Shown here: positions 26,330 through 37,442 of the stretch, in pieces
Position numbering within the stretch: position 1 is the stretch's first letter
Layout: each line of letters starts with the position of its first letter
From: Streptococcus sp. LYSM12
GTDB taxonomy: Bacteria > Bacillota > Bacilli > Lactobacillales > Streptococcaceae
Reading direction: 5' to 3'
Assembly: GCF_004569635.1 (NCBI RefSeq)
Contig: NZ_SPOZ01000003.1
Coordinates: 1-64,000, forward strand
DNA length: 64,000 bases
Position numbers and translations under genes: made by a program
Notes under the pieces: generated by a model
The model's database searches: none
What the model saw: only the letters and a program-made list of their open reading frames with translations
Told to the model about the DNA's origin: nothing

Positions 26330-27223
26330 ATGAGAACAAAGATAATAGTAGTGGTAGGACCGACCGCGGTAGGGAAAACATCTCTAGGGATTGCTCTAGC
26401 AAAACAGTATAACGGTGAGATTATTAGTGGCGATAGCCAACAGGTGTATCGGCAATTAGATATTGGAACAGCCAAGGCGACAAAGGAAGAGCAAAAACGA
26501 GTAGCCCACCATTTGATTGACGTGCGCGATGTGACGGAGGGCTATTCTGCTTTTGATTTTGTGGCAGAAGCAAGTAATTGGATTGAAGAGATAGCAAGTA
26601 GGGGGAAGCTACCCATTATTGTGGGTGGTACAGGTCTTTACATTCAAAGCTTGCTAGAGGGTTATCATCTGGGAGGTCAGGTAGCACATGGAGAGATTCT
26701 TACCTATCGTAAGGAGCTAGATGCCTTATCAGATGAGGCTTTATTTGAGAAAATAGCAGAGCTGGGGATTGAGATTCCCCAGATGAATCGCAGACGAGCC
26801 ATGAGGCAGTTGGAACTGGTACAGTTTGGACAAGAGTTGGAAAATCAAACTCCACCTTATGAGGCCTTGATGATTGGCTTGTCAGATGACCGAGCTGTCT
26901 TGTATGAACGTATCAACCAACGGGTGGATCAGATGTTGGAAGCAGGCTTGCTTGCAGAAGCTAGGTGGCTCTATGAGAAGTACCCGACAGTCCAGGCTAG
27001 TTTGGGAATTGGCTACAAGGAGTTCTTTCCCTATTTCGCTGGTCAAGTCAGTCTTGAAGAAGCTGTCAACAAGGTCAAGCAAAATACCCGACGCTTTGCA
27101 AAACGCCAGTTGACTTGGTTCCGTAACCGCATGCAGGTAGTGTTTGACGGGGTGTCTGAAACAGGTGTGAGGGATAAGATCTATCAGCGAGTGGGGGAAT
27201 TTTTAGAGGAACATCATGATTGA
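26330..27223 (+). CDS. miaA: tRNA dimethylallyltransferase
   Basis: A 297-residue enzyme that transfers a dimethylallyl group from DMAPP to A37 of tRNAs reading UNN codons. The P-loop [10 protein letters not shown] is at residues 8-17, and [17 protein letters not shown] follows near 35-51. [11 protein letters not shown] at about 100 and [13 protein letters not shown] near 255 are further family motifs. Length is normal. It overlaps hflX by 8 bases, as in other streptococci, and heads an operon running through the SDR gene at 30016. Confidence 0.96.
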   Translation: MRTKIIVVVGPTAVGKTSLGIALAKQYNGEIISGDSQQVYRQLDIGTAKATKEEQKRVAHHLIDVRDVTEGYSAFDFVAEASNWIEEIASRGKLPIIVGGTGLYIQSLLEGYHLGGQVAHGEILTYRKELDALSDEALFEKIAELGIEIPQMNRRRAMRQLELVQFGQELENQTPPYEALMIGLSDDRAVLYERINQRVDQMLEAGLLAEARWLYEKYPTVQASLGIGYKEFFPYFAGQVSLEEAVNKVKQNTRRFAKRQLTWFRNRMQVVFDGVSETGVRDKIYQRVGEFLEEHHD

Positions 27224-28466
27224 AATGAGAAAAGAAGACGAGAGTGTCTTGCTGGTTGGGGTAGAATTGCAGCAGACAGAGAACTTTGCTATGTCAATGG
27301 AAGAATTGGCTAGTCTTGCCAAAACAGCTGGGGCGGTAGTGAAAGGTTGCTACAGCCAGAAGCGAGAAAAGTATGATAGCAAAACCTTTGTTGGTTCTGG
27401 TAAATTAGAGGAAATCAAGACGATGGTCGAAGCTGACGGGATTGATACAGTCGTTGTCAATAATCGCTTGACACCACGCCAGAATGTGAATTTAGAAGAA
27501 GTCTTAGGTGTCAAAGTCATTGACCGGATGCAGTTGATTTTAGACATCTTTGCCATGCGTGCTAGAAGTCATGAGGGGAAATTGCAGGTGCATTTGGCAC
27601 AGTTGAAATATATGTTGCCTCGCTTGGTTGGACAGGGAATTATGCTTAGTCGTCAGGCAGGTGGGATTGGCTCGCGTGGACCAGGTGAGAGTCAGCTGGA
27701 GCTCAATCGTCGGAGTATTCGCAACCAGATAGCAGATATTGAACGTCAGCTGAAAGTTGTGGAGAAAAATCGAGCAACGGTACGAGAGCGAAGACTCCAG
27801 TCAGGTATTTTAAAAATCGGACTCATCGGCTATACCAATGCAGGCAAATCTACTATTATGAATGCTCTGACTGATAAACATCAGTATGAAGCTGATGAAT
27901 TGTTTGCAACCTTAGATGCAACGACTAAGCAGGTTCAGCTATCAGATACCTTTCAGGTGACGGTGACTGATACGGTTGGATTTATCCAAGATTTACCGAC
28001 AGAGATTATTTCAGCCTTTAAATCAACGCTAGAGGAGTCGATGAATGTAGACATGTTGCTTCATATCATTGATGCTTCTGATTCCAATCACACAGAGCAG
28101 GAAGAAGTGGTCTTACGTATTTTACAAGAGTTGGAGATGGAGGATATTCCTCGCCTAGCCCTTTATAATAAATTAGATAAGACAGATGATACCTTTACAC
28201 CGAGCCAATTTCCGCATGTGATGCTATCTGCCAAAGATGAGAATGCCAAATCTCATATTCAGATGATGATCTTGGCTAAGATTAAAACCATGTTTGAGTC
28301 TTTTGAGATTCGCGTTCCCTTGAAAGATAGCTATAAGATTCATGAGCTAGGGCGAATATCCTTGATTGATAAGCGCTTTTATGAGGACGATGTAGAAATC
28401 ATCAAAGGTTATATTGCTAAGGAACACAAGTGGAAGTTAGAGGAATTTGAAAATGGATTATATTGA
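27216..28466 (+). CDS. hflX: Ribosome-associated GTPase HflX
   Basis: A 416-residue GTPase that splits and rescues 70S ribosomes under stress. The N-terminal domain is followed by a coiled coil (about 160-195) after the Gly-rich [15 protein letters not shown]. The G domain has G1 GYTNAGKST at 205-213, G3 [10 protein letters not shown] and G4 NKLDKTD. A short C-terminal domain follows. ATG 27216 overlaps miaA and the stop overlaps the next gene, so translation is coupled. Confidence 0.95.
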   Translation: MIEMRKEDESVLLVGVELQQTENFAMSMEELASLAKTAGAVVKGCYSQKREKYDSKTFVGSGKLEEIKTMVEADGIDTVVVNNRLTPRQNVNLEEVLGVKVIDRMQLILDIFAMRARSHEGKLQVHLAQLKYMLPRLVGQGIMLSRQAGGIGSRGPGESQLELNRRSIRNQIADIERQLKVVEKNRATVRERRLQSGILKIGLIGYTNAGKSTIMNALTDKHQYEADELFATLDATTKQVQLSDTFQVTVTDTVGFIQDLPTEIISAFKSTLEESMNVDMLLHIIDASDSNHTEQEEVVLRILQELEMEDIPRLALYNKLDKTDDTFTPSQFPHVMLSAKDENAKSHIQMMILAKIKTMFESFEIRVPLKDSYKIHELGRISLIDKRFYEDDVEIIKGYIAKEHKWKLEEFENGLY

Positions 28467-29079
28467 CGTAGCCTTGAAATACGGTGGCTTTACCAGCCTT
28501 GATCGGGTTTATTTGGCGCGGCAGTTGGAAGACTTGACCGATAGCCAAAAATTGGCTTTTATCACACCGCCCCCCTCTGTTATCAACGCCTATTTTGCCG
28601 AATTGTATCAAAAGAAAAGCCCACAAGCTGCGACAGACTATTATTTGACCTTGTCAAAGCGGTTCAATCTGTTCATTGAGCACCCCTCCTTTAGGGAAGA
28701 AAAGCCTTTTGTTCGCCTAAATTTGTCGGGGAAAGCCTTTGGTTTTGCTTATCAGAATGATAGAGAGTTGGCGCGTGTTTTTGCTGAAGAATATGAACCA
28801 ATAACACCTCATCTTCTCTTTGAGATTGCCCAGATCTTTCCTCACTACAAGGTCTTTGTTAAGGAAGAGGTCATCTGGATGAAACCCTTGGCTATTGATG
28901 AGGGAAGTCTCACCGCAGTTGAAACTAGCTATCTTTTGACAGATCTTGCTGAAAGTGCAGAATGGGTACGAGTTTCAGGCTTGAACCAAGAAGAGGTTAT
29001 AGAGCTTGTAAGCCATTATCAAGGTCAAGCTTATTACGCTTGGTCAGGGCGGACAGCCATTGTCTATCTCCAACAATAG
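28453..29079 (+). CDS. Conserved streptococcal hypothetical protein
   Basis: A 208-residue soluble protein, ATG 28453, with AGGA 8 bases upstream; it overlaps hflX by 14 bases. No catalytic motif is evident. In streptococci a gene of this size stands between hflX and rnz, and some annotations call it a lyase without support visible here. Its place in a tRNA and ribosome maintenance operon suggests a linked role, but this is an inference. Confidence 0.75.
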   Translation: MDYIDVALKYGGFTSLDRVYLARQLEDLTDSQKLAFITPPPSVINAYFAELYQKKSPQAATDYYLTLSKRFNLFIEHPSFREEKPFVRLNLSGKAFGFAYQNDRELARVFAEEYEPITPHLLFEIAQIFPHYKVFVKEEVIWMKPLAIDEGSLTAVETSYLLTDLAESAEWVRVSGLNQEEVIELVSHYQGQAYYAWSGRTAIVYLQQ

Positions 29080-29089
29080 AAAGAAGTAT

Positions 29090-30019
29090 ATGTATATTCA
29101 ATTTTTAGGAACAGGAGCGGGTCAACCCTCCAAATCACGCAATGTGTCAAGTTTAGCATTGAAATTGCTAGATGAAATCAATGAAGTATGGTTGTTTGAT
29201 TGCGGGGAGGGTACGCAGAATCGAATTTTAGAAACGAACATTCGCCCTCGCAAGGTAAGTAAAATTTTCATTACCCATTTGCATGGGGATCATATCTTTG
29301 GTCTACCAGGCTTTTTATCTAGCCGATCATTTCAAGGAAATGAAGAGCAGACAGATATTGATATTTACGGTCCAATGGGTATTCGCCAGTTTGTTTTGAC
29401 TAGTTTGAAAGTGTCGGGTTCTCGTCTGCCTTATCGGATTCATTTTCATGAGTTTGCGGTCGAGCAGGTCGATAAGGTACTTGAAACAGACAAATTTACG
29501 GTATTTGCGGATAAGCTGGATCACACAGTGCCTTGTGTCGGCTACCGTGTCATGCAAAAGGAGCTGGAGGGAAGACTTGATGCAGAGGCACTTCGTGCGG
29601 CAGGTGTACCATTTGGTCCTCTCTTTGGACGGATTAAAAATGGCGAAAATGTTGTCTTGGAAGATGGAACTGAGATTCTTGCAAGTGATTATGTTTCGCA
29701 ACCGCGTCCCGGGAAAATTGTGACTATTTTGGGTGATACGCGCAAGTGCCATGCTAGCGTGCGCCTCGGTATCAATGCGGATGTGCTCGTGCATGAGGCG
29801 ACCTATGGGAAAGGCGATGAAGATATTGCCCGTAAACATGGCCATTCGACCAATATGGATGCAGCTCTGGTCGCAAAAGATGCAGGTGCGAAGCGCTTGT
29901 TACTCAACCATATTAGCCCGCGCTTTTTGTCGAAAGACATCAGCCAGCTTCGCAAGGAAGCAAGTGGCATTTTTGAACATGTTCATATTGTCAAAGATTT
30001 AGAAGAGGTTGAAGTGTGA
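29090..30019 (+). CDS. rnz: Ribonuclease Z
   Basis: A 309-residue metallo-beta-lactamase-fold tRNA 3' endonuclease that trims tRNA precursors. The zinc motif [13 protein letters not shown] lies at about residues 60-72, with further ligands in [17 protein letters not shown] and HEATYG, and [12 protein letters not shown] near 245. ATG 29090 is chosen because the conserved [15 protein letters not shown] start follows it; an upstream frame extension lies inside the previous gene. It overlaps the SDR gene. Confidence 0.95.
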   Translation: MYIQFLGTGAGQPSKSRNVSSLALKLLDEINEVWLFDCGEGTQNRILETNIRPRKVSKIFITHLHGDHIFGLPGFLSSRSFQGNEEQTDIDIYGPMGIRQFVLTSLKVSGSRLPYRIHFHEFAVEQVDKVLETDKFTVFADKLDHTVPCVGYRVMQKELEGRLDAEALRAAGVPFGPLFGRIKNGENVVLEDGTEILASDYVSQPRPGKIVTILGDTRKCHASVRLGINADVLVHEATYGKGDEDIARKHGHSTNMDAALVAKDAGAKRLLLNHISPRFLSKDISQLRKEASGIFEHVHIVKDLEEVEV

Positions 30020-30759
30020 GAAAAATTCTGATAACAGGGGCTTCAGGTGGAGTGGTCCAAGCCATGGTGCCACTTTTAGCAGATGATTTCCTTATTTTGT
30101 TGGGACGAGATAAGGAAAAAATAGCGCGTCTTTATGCTCACCATACTAACAAATTGGTTTTTGATACCGATATTCGTGATGAAGTAGCCTTGAGAGAGCT
30201 ATTGGATCGTATTGGTGAGATTGATATTCTGGTCAATAATGCAGGCTATGGTCGTTTTGCGGACTTTGCAGATTTTTCTAGTCAAGAAGTTCGGGATATG
30301 TTTGAAATCAACACCTTTGCCTTGATGACTCTGTCTCGTTTAGTGGGAGAGCAGATGAAGAGGGCACAACAAGGTCAAATCATTAACATTGTCAGTATGG
30401 CAGGTTTCATTGCTTCTAGCAAGTCTTCTGTCTATTCAGCGACGAAATTTGCGGCTATTGGTTTTTCGAATGCCTTGCGCTTGGAGCTAGCGACTTCGAA
30501 TATCGTCGTGACTACGATTAATCCAGGACCAATTGCCACAAGCTTCTTTGAACAGGCTGATCCAGGAGGCGCCTATTTGCAGTCTGTCAAGGCTTTCTTA
30601 TTGCAACCAGATGTAGTGGCACGTAAGATTGTTGGGGTCATGGGAACCAAGAAAAGAGAACTCAACGTGCCTTGGACCTTGGCACTTGCCCATAAATGCT
30701 ATGTCCTATTTCCAAATCTAGCGGATTTTCTCGCCCGTACCGTTTTTAATTACAAATAA
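30016..30759 (+). CDS. Short-chain dehydrogenase/reductase
   Basis: A 247-residue classical SDR with a GTG start overlapping the rnz stop. The cofactor motif TGASGG is at about 7-12, NNAGYG at about 76-81, and the catalytic Ser...Tyr-x3-Lys set appears as SMAGF and YSATKFA. NPGPIAT follows. It is the DltE-like type seen next to rnz in streptococci. The substrate is unknown. It ends the miaA operon. Confidence 0.88.
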   Translation: MRKILITGASGGVVQAMVPLLADDFLILLGRDKEKIARLYAHHTNKLVFDTDIRDEVALRELLDRIGEIDILVNNAGYGRFADFADFSSQEVRDMFEINTFALMTLSRLVGEQMKRAQQGQIINIVSMAGFIASSKSSVYSATKFAAIGFSNALRLELATSNIVVTTINPGPIATSFFEQADPGGAYLQSVKAFLLQPDVVARKIVGVMGTKKRELNVPWTLALAHKCYVLFPNLADFLARTVFNYK

Positions 30760-30959
30760 TAAGGAGAATGCGGCTGAGGTGAATAACCTCAAAAAGAGGA
30801 GGCAGTCTAAAAAGACTCCAAGCACACTAAAATAAATGTATGTTTTGGCGGTAGCTAGCTCTAAAGGTATGTCATACCTTTGGAGGTGGGAATAGACGTT
30901 TGCGGAGCAAACGCTCCCTAGGAAGTAAGCTGAAAACCTCCACAGGAGCTTTTCACTCG

Positions 30960-31755
30960 TCGTATTTCCTATTTTTCATTCGCTTTTTAACGTCCTCGTG
31001 TCTTGATGTAATTGAACACAGCCTACGAGCTGCGTAAAAAAGATAGGTTTCCTGGAGTCTACAGACTCTGCGTCAACCTCCTATTTTTATCTTGCTCGCT
31101 TTACGGCTTTTGTATCTTGTAATTGAACCCGCCCTAAACTCTGCGTAAAAAAGAGAAGCCTTTGCTAGACGAAACGTCTTCGCAAAGTTTCCTATTTTTA
31201 CCTTGAGTTTAACGGGCTTGGTATCTTAATGTAACTGAACCCGCCCTAAACTCTGTGCGAAAAAGAGACGAAGCCGTTGCGAGGTTTACTTGCTTACGGA
31301 TACTTTTAGGAAGTAGGCTGAAAACCTTCACAGGAGCTTTTCACTCGTCGTATTTCCTGTTTTTACCGTAGCTGTTGCAGGTTATGCCTGCTTTAAAGAT
31401 ATGGAAGAAACTATCCAGCGGAGAGTTTCTTAGGCACGGAGTACATTCGCTTTTTAATGTCCTTGTATCTTGTGTAATTGAACCCGCCCTAAACTCTTCG
31501 CGAAAAAGATAAATTTTCCTAGAAACTAACGTTTCTTCGTCAAATTTCCTATTTTCGCTTTGAGTTTTTAACGGGCTTTGTATCTTGGTGTAACTGAACT
31601 CGGGCTAAGAGCTGTGTAAAAAAGAGACGAAGCCGTTGCGAATTATGTTCGCTTACGGCTACGGCTACCTTTAGGTATAAATACTCCTAGAAGCAGAAGC
31701 TTCCTCGTCGTATTTCCTATTTTTCATTCGCTTTTTACACGCCCTCGTATCTTGA
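30960..31755 (-). repeat. Array of decayed about 113-bp intergenic repeats (minus orientation)
   Basis: Units end with variants of GTATCTTGATGTAATTGAAC at about 31002, 31112, 31221, 31466 and 31580, and the last at about 31747 reads straight into the start of cls. Internal blocks are CCGCCCTAAACTCTGCG and AAAAAAGAGA(C/A)G with GTTTCCTATTTTTA. This is the reverse orientation of the array at 47461-48023. The stretch 30760-30959 holds related but less clear sequence. Confidence 0.6.
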
Positions 31756-31769
31756 TGAAAGGAGATGAT

Positions 31770-33317
31770 ATGAAAAAGTTATGGAGATTGATTTATAGTC
31801 GTACTTTTATTGTTCTTTTATTGATTACAGTGACGGTTGGGGCTATCTTGTGGGCAGTCACTTCGGCAACGGTGTTGGCTCCTGCCCTCCTTTCTGTATT
31901 GCAGGTTTTTTCGATTCTAGTGGCTATTTCGGTGATTAACCGACCGATGAATACCAGCTTTAAATTGACCTGGATTGTCTTTATCATTGGGATTCCCATC
32001 TTTGGGGCTCTGTTTTACTTTATCTTGCAGTCCAATATCGAAACGAGGCGTTACCGAAAGACTTTTAAACGGCAAAGTTTGCTCTTGCGACAATATGGAC
32101 ATACCTCACACAAGGTTCTAAATGCGTTGGCAGAGCAGGACGAGGATCAGTTGAAATTGGCTCATTACATGAATCAGCATGTCGGCTATGCTCTACACTC
32201 TAATACTGATGCAGTCTATTTTTCATCTGGGGAGGCCAAGTTTGAAGCATTGTTGAGTGAATTGCGTAAAGCAGAAGCATACATCTTCATGGAATATTTT
32301 ATTGTTGATTTCGGTTATATGTGGGATTCTATTTTAGAAATTCTAAAGGAAAAAGTAGCCCAGGGAGTGGAAGTTCGATTTATGTACGATGGAACCAATT
32401 CTCTGACCCTTTTGCCTTATAATTACTATAAAACCTTGAGAAAATATGGCATTAAGACCAAGGTCTTTTCTCAGATTATCCCTGCTTTATCAACCGTTCA
32501 AAATAATCGTGATCATCGAAAAATCGCGGTGATTGACGGTAAAGTGGCCTTTACAGGTGGGGTCAATCTTGCAGATGAATACATCAATCGCAAGGAACGC
32601 TTCGGTTACTGGAAAGATGCAGCCATTATGGTCAAGGGAGAAGCGGTTGCTAATTTCACCCTCATGTTCTTGCAGATGTGGAATTTCAATGAAAAAACGC
32701 AAAACGATGACTTGAAATACTTAAAAGATCACCATGATCAAGAAAAGTCAATCATCGATTCGGAGGGTTTTTTCTTACCTTATGGTGAAAGTCCCTTTGA
32801 TGGAGATGAGGTAGCCAAGCGCGTCTGTCTTGATATGATTCAGTCAGCCACCAAGTATATCTATATCATGACCCCCTACCTTGTATTGGATGATGAGATG
32901 TTGGACAATCTGACTTATGCAGCTAAGCGAGGGGTGACAGTTCGTATCTTGTTACCACATATTTATGACAAGCAATCGGCTTATTTAGCTGCAAGGACAG
33001 ACTTTCCGACTTATCTGGAGGCAGGGATTGAGATTTACGAATATACACCAGGCTTTGTCCACTCAAAAGTAGTTCTTGTTGATGACAAAAAAGCGACTGT
33101 CGGCACGGTTAATATGGATTTTCGTAGCTTCTATCTTAATTTTGAATGTGGTCTTTATATCTATAAACATCATCAAGTTTTAGCTGATATCCACCAGGAT
33201 TTTGAAGACTCCTTTGCCAAATCTAAGCAGATTACCTTGATAAATTTTTTACGGACCTATCCTTGGTATAAACGTTTGGCTGGTGCTTTGATGAAGATTG
33301 TTGCACCTCTCTTGTAG
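31770..33317 (+). CDS. cls: Cardiolipin synthase (phospholipase D type)
   Basis: A 515-residue membrane enzyme that joins two phosphatidylglycerols into cardiolipin. Two N-terminal transmembrane helices (about 8-30 and 40-62) precede two phospholipase D domains. The HKD motifs are HRKIAVIDGKVAFTGG (about 248) and HSKVVLVDDKKATVGTVNMD (split; about 430). ATG 31770 is preferred because AAAGGAG lies 5 bases before it. A repeat array ends directly at its ribosome site. Confidence 0.93.
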   Translation: MKKLWRLIYSRTFIVLLLITVTVGAILWAVTSATVLAPALLSVLQVFSILVAISVINRPMNTSFKLTWIVFIIGIPIFGALFYFILQSNIETRRYRKTFKRQSLLLRQYGHTSHKVLNALAEQDEDQLKLAHYMNQHVGYALHSNTDAVYFSSGEAKFEALLSELRKAEAYIFMEYFIVDFGYMWDSILEILKEKVAQGVEVRFMYDGTNSLTLLPYNYYKTLRKYGIKTKVFSQIIPALSTVQNNRDHRKIAVIDGKVAFTGGVNLADEYINRKERFGYWKDAAIMVKGEAVANFTLMFLQMWNFNEKTQNDDLKYLKDHHDQEKSIIDSEGFFLPYGESPFDGDEVAKRVCLDMIQSATKYIYIMTPYLVLDDEMLDNLTYAAKRGVTVRILLPHIYDKQSAYLAARTDFPTYLEAGIEIYEYTPGFVHSKVVLVDDKKATVGTVNMDFRSFYLNFECGLYIYKHHQVLADIHQDFEDSFAKSKQITLINFLRTYPWYKRLAGALMKIVAPLL

Positions 33318-33533
33318 GCAAGCACAAGTTTCCTTGATTGAGGAGCCTTTGTGTAGACAGAGGGAGTGGGAGAACGGGCTATTAGAGATATTGTCATACA
33401 TCTTTCTCATTTAATCCAGATGTTGGGAAAGTTATTTTCTCAGGCATGTCTAGCAGAAAATAGTCCAAAGTGTCAAGTCATGTGAGTAGTAAAAAGCGAT
33501 TGGTCAGTAGATAATGTGGTTCAGACGAGAATA

Positions 33534-33590
33534 AAGAAGAGAGGACAGTCGATTTCTATGAGATCGTGATCTTGTCCTACTTCTTTTTTT
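33534..33590 (+). terminator. Terminator after cls
   Basis: AGGACA (33542) pairs with TGTCCT (33573), extended by GAAGA/TTCTT on the outside, and a run of seven T follows. Confidence 0.7.
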
Positions 33591-33659
33591 GTTTATCCAT
33601 AGCTGACGATAAAGCTGCTTCATGGTATAATGATAGGCAGATAGTCTATTTATACTCTC

Positions 33660-33767
33660 TATAGTCCTTTCGTTTATATTTTTTATTCCTTCGTTAACTC
33701 GTCTTGCTGTACTTCAGTACTACCTGCGACTCGTTACCTGGTACTAAAAATAAACGAAACGGCTATA
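33660..33767 (-). repeat. MITE-like repeat (TATAG...CTATA family), copy 4
   Basis: Minus orientation: TATAGTCCTTTCGTTTATA at the left, TAAACGAAACGGCTATA at the right, with GGTACTAAAA and GTACTTCAGTAC between. Confidence 0.65.
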
Positions 33768-33849
33768 TTATTTCGTTCCCTCGCTTTGTTGTACTCTGGT
33801 ACAGCCTGCAGGTCGTTACCTAGTACTAAAAGCAAACTAAAAGACTATC
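33768..33849 (-). repeat. MITE-like repeat, copy 5 (tandem with copy 4, one end missing)
   Basis: The centre CTTTGTTGTACTCTGGTACA and TACCTAGTACTAAAAG are kept and the end is AAACTAAAAGACTATC. The outer TATAG end is not present, as if copy 5 were joined to copy 4 by recombination. Confidence 0.55.
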
Positions 33850-33861
33850 ACATCAACGTCT

Positions 33862-33995
33862 GATTAGCTTTCACCATTGGGAATTGTGAAAGGTTGGAGA
33901 TAAGGGTAGCAAAGCTTTCCTCCTCTTAAACCGACGTAGAACGGAAGACCAGCAAGATGAGTGAATGACGGAAAGATGTTGATTTTTGACGAGTA
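33862..33995 (+). repeat. Intergenic repeat family 3, copy 2
   Basis: CTTTCACCATTGGGAATTGTG, AAAGGTTGGAGATAAGGGTAG and TGACGAGTATTA match 15975-16110 and 38313-38440. From 33996 to 34322 only a small hairpin (AGGGGACT/AGTCCTCC at about 34083) is seen. Confidence 0.4.
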
Positions 33996-34322
33996 TTAAC
34001 AAAAAAACAAACATCGAAACCAGCATTTCAGAAGCAGTTAATGTTCCCTACCTATTAGCTAAGCTAAAAGGAGTGGAAATGAGGGGACTCAGAAAGTCCT
34101 CCTTTTGTAGTGGGTAGGAACGGTAGCAAATAGTAAAGTCGGTGCTATGAACGATATTTTGAAACGATAGATGCAACAATGAGTCAGGAAAACCCAAAGA
34201 ATGTTGCTTGTGCTAGATAGTGGAGAGAATATCAAAAATGCTACATGTTGATGTTTGGTAAGTATCTGCTGAATATGAATACAGTTGAATGGTAAGGTTC
34301 AAAGGATATAAGGAGAAGAAGA

Positions 34323-36542
34323 GTGATACAATCAACATATGAGTGGAGTTTGGTTCCAACGATTTCAGATGAAAACTTTGTGAAAGTAGCCCAAAAAGAG
34401 GGACTGGACCTGGTTGTGGCCAATTTCCTTTATACACGAGGAATACAGTCAGAAGAAGCTCTCAAAAAATTTTTACATCCTAGTTTAGAGGACTTGCATG
34501 ATCCGTATTTGCTGCATGGGATGAAAGAGGCTGTAGTGCGGATTCGCCGTGCGATTGAAGAGAACGAGCTAATTCTAGTTTACGGTGACTATGATGCTGA
34601 TGGGATGACGTCAGCTTCCATTGTTAAGGAAGCCTTGGAGGAACTAGGGGCTGAATGCTTGGTCTATCTGCCCAATCGTTTTACAGATGGGTATGGTCCC
34701 AATCAGTCGGTCTACAAATATTTTATTGAACAGCAAGGAGTGTCCTTGATTGTCGCGGTAGATAATGGTGTGGCAGGGCATGAAGCGATTGACTATGCAC
34801 AGAGTGTTGGTGTTGATGTCATTGTGACGGATCACCATTCTCTACCAGAAAGTTTGCCAAATGCCTATACTATCATTCACCCAGAGCATCCGGCTGGACA
34901 CTATCCTTTTCCTCATCTGGCAGGATGCGGTGTAGCCTTTAAACTGGCTTGTGCCTTGTTAGAAATGGTGCAGTTAGAGTGGCTCGATTTAGTAGCGATT
35001 GGTACTATTGCAGATATGGTTAGCTTGACGGGTGAAAATCGAATTTTGGTTAAATATGGCTTGTCTATGCTGAAGCAGACAGAACGGCTTGGCTTGCAGG
35101 AGTTGATGAGCTTCGCTGAGATTAGTCCTGAAAATGTGACAGAAGAAACGGTAGGCTTTCAATTAGCACCACGCTTGAATGCCTTGGGGCGTCTGGATGA
35201 TCCCAATCCAGCTATTGAATTACTGACAGGATTTGATGAGGAGCAAGCGCAGGTCATCGCTCAGATGATTAATGGTAAAAATACCGAACGTAAGGACATT
35301 GTTCAAGCCATTTATGATGAAGCAAAGATGATGATTGACAAAGAAAAACCTGTACAGGTTTTGGCTAAGGAAGGCTGGAATCCAGGAGTTTTAGGGATTG
35401 TTGCAGGGCGTTTGCTGGAGGAATTGCAACAACCAGTCATTGTCTTAGCGATTGATGAGGGGAGGGCAAAAGGCTCTGCACGCTCGGTTGCTTCGATTGA
35501 TATTTTTGAAGCCTTGAAAGATCATCAGGATTTATTTCTTGCCTTTGGTGGGCATGCAGGTGCAGCGGGAATGACCTTAGAGGTAGATAAGCTAGAAGAT
35601 TTGGCTGCTCTTCTTTCGACCTATATCTTAGATAATGGATTGGATCAAGTGAGCAAGGGGGAATTGTTGCTAGATGAGGAATTAGATCTGGAGGAATTGA
35701 CCCTCAATACCCTGAAGTCTTTTGAGAGCTTGGCGCCCTACGGTATGGATCATAAAAAACCTGTCTTTTATATCAAGGATTTTCAGGTCGAGTCAGCTCG
35801 AACCATGGGACAGCAAAATGCACATCTTAAATTCCGTATCAAAAAAGGGCAGGCTAGTTTTGATGTGGTTGCTTTTGGACTGGGTCATTTGGCTCTTGAA
35901 ATTTCTCAGAGTAAGAAGTTAGAGTTAGCTGCTCGTCTAGCGGTTAACCAATGGAATGGACAGACGACCTTGCAGCTGATGCTAGTTGATTTACGAGTAG
36001 AGGGAGTTCAACTGTATAATCTACGTAGTAAAAAAGCAAATTTCCCAGCAGATGTTTTAGTGATTGATGCTGAAAAAGATCTTCCAGATGTGATAGATCA
36101 GCAAGCAATCGGAATCGCAACGATTCCAGATGATGTACAAGTGTTGAAAGACTTGCTACAAGCACATGATTTTCAGGCCATTTATTTTAAAAATGATATC
36201 GCAGTTCCTTACTACTTGGATGGTTATGGCAGCAGGGAGCAGTTCACGCGCCTTTATAAGGCAGTTTCTCAGTTCAAGGAATTTGATGTACGTTACAAAT
36301 TAGAGGAACTAGCTCGCTATCTCAAAATCAATGCACCGCTCTTGATTAAGATGATTCAAATTTTCCAAGAATTAGACTTTGTCACGATTATAGACGGTGT
36401 CATGACGGTCAATAAGGAAGCAGCAAAACGCGAAATTAGCGAGAGTACCATTTACCAGCAACTGAAAAAGCAAGTGGCAGAGCAAGAGCTGATGGCACTT
36501 GGAACGGTTCAGGAAATCTATGACTACCTTATGGAGAAGTAA
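34323..36542 (+). CDS. recJ: Single-stranded-DNA-specific exonuclease RecJ
   Basis: A 739-residue 5'-3' ssDNA exonuclease for recombination and mismatch repair. GTG 34323 follows AAGGAGAAG. The DHH domain has YGDYDADGMTSAS (about 80), VAVDNGVAGHE and VTDHHSLP (about 165). The DHHA1 domain carries GGHAGAAGMTLE at about 412. An OB domain and a C-terminal streptococcal extension of about 170 residues follow. It overlaps the next gene by one base. Confidence 0.95.
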   Translation: MIQSTYEWSLVPTISDENFVKVAQKEGLDLVVANFLYTRGIQSEEALKKFLHPSLEDLHDPYLLHGMKEAVVRIRRAIEENELILVYGDYDADGMTSASIVKEALEELGAECLVYLPNRFTDGYGPNQSVYKYFIEQQGVSLIVAVDNGVAGHEAIDYAQSVGVDVIVTDHHSLPESLPNAYTIIHPEHPAGHYPFPHLAGCGVAFKLACALLEMVQLEWLDLVAIGTIADMVSLTGENRILVKYGLSMLKQTERLGLQELMSFAEISPENVTEETVGFQLAPRLNALGRLDDPNPAIELLTGFDEEQAQVIAQMINGKNTERKDIVQAIYDEAKMMIDKEKPVQVLAKEGWNPGVLGIVAGRLLEELQQPVIVLAIDEGRAKGSARSVASIDIFEALKDHQDLFLAFGGHAGAAGMTLEVDKLEDLAALLSTYILDNGLDQVSKGELLLDEELDLEELTLNTLKSFESLAPYGMDHKKPVFYIKDFQVESARTMGQQNAHLKFRIKKGQASFDVVAFGLGHLALEISQSKKLELAARLAVNQWNGQTTLQLMLVDLRVEGVQLYNLRSKKANFPADVLVIDAEKDLPDVIDQQAIGIATIPDDVQVLKDLLQAHDFQAIYFKNDIAVPYYLDGYGSREQFTRLYKAVSQFKEFDVRYKLEELARYLKINAPLLIKMIQIFQELDFVTIIDGVMTVNKEAAKREISESTIYQQLKKQVAEQELMALGTVQEIYDYLMEK

Positions 36543-37393
36543 TGAAGAAACGGATCGGGATTTTGGCAGATATCCATGGAAATCTGACTGCTTTGAAAGC
36601 AGTGATTGCGCATGCAAAAGCGCAAGGTGTCGATGAATATTGGCTCTTGGGTGATGTCTTATTGCCGGGACCGGGAGATAAGGACTTACTAGCTTTGTTA
36701 CGGCAGTTGTCTTTAACAGCTTGTTTAAAGGGAAACTGGGAGGAGAACATGCTGCTCGTCAATCAGCAGCGAAAACAGAAGCCCCCTCTTTTACAGTCTG
36801 CCAGTCAAGTCTACTTTTATCGAATGTGTCAGTATGTCTTGGAGCGATTGGAACCAGCAGACTTGCTTTATCTTTCTTCCTTTTCGGATACTGCCCTAAA
36901 AACGGTAGCTGGCTTGCAGGTTGGACTCTATCATCACTTACCAGGGAAAAAGCATGGTCGAAACCTGGTTCATCATGCACCGCAGGAAGAATTTGACAAA
37001 TTATTTGAGGATAACCAGCATGATATTGTCGTTTTTGGTCATGTACACATGCAGTTGCTTCGTTATGGCAGTCAGGGGCAACTGATTGTCAATCCAGGGT
37101 CCATTGGGCAACCCTATTTTCCTTGGGAGCCATTGAAGAAAGATTTGCGTGCCCAGTATACTATCTTGGAACTGGATGAACAGGGGATTCCTGCACTACA
37201 CTTCTATAAGGTCGCCTACGATGTAGAAGCAGAGTTAGCCTTGGCAAGAAAGAAAGAGCTTCCTTATCTACAATTATATGAGGACTTGCTCTACCAAGGA
37301 AATCTTCATACTCATAATGAAGAATTACTAGCTACAATCCATAAAAAGTATCCCTATGAAAAAGAGGTTGAAAAATGGTTGGCTCAAGACTAG
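36542..37393 (+). CDS. Metallophosphoesterase
   Basis: A 283-residue calcineurin-like phosphoesterase. Metal-binding motifs are ILADIHGN (residues 6-13), LLGDVL, KGNWEEN, VVFGHVHMQL and NPGSIGQP. The family includes MJ0936-type phosphodiesterases; the substrate is unknown. Start and stop of recJ overlap (TAATG), so it is coupled to recJ. Confidence 0.88.
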   Translation: MKKRIGILADIHGNLTALKAVIAHAKAQGVDEYWLLGDVLLPGPGDKDLLALLRQLSLTACLKGNWEENMLLVNQQRKQKPPLLQSASQVYFYRMCQYVLERLEPADLLYLSSFSDTALKTVAGLQVGLYHHLPGKKHGRNLVHHAPQEEFDKLFEDNQHDIVVFGHVHMQLLRYGSQGQLIVNPGSIGQPYFPWEPLKKDLRAQYTILELDEQGIPALHFYKVAYDVEAELALARKKELPYLQLYEDLLYQGNLHTHNEELLATIHKKYPYEKEVEKWLAQD

Positions 37394-37433
37394 CAATTTT
37401 GCAACCTTTTAAGTCTTCTAAATGGGGAAAACA

Positions 37434-37442
37434 TGGTATAAT
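37434..37442 (+). promoter_or_regulatory. Possible promoter of the apt leader
   Basis: TGGTATAAT is an extended -10 about 284 bases before apt. The long leader 37450-37725 contains the inverted pair TCAATGTTTG (37465) and CAAACATTGA (37510) but no gene that I can support. Confidence 0.4.

Noticed and set aside
26262-26402. Longer DUF3042 frame overlapping miaA
   Set aside because: The extension overlaps the start of miaA, has no ribosome site and does not belong to the family.
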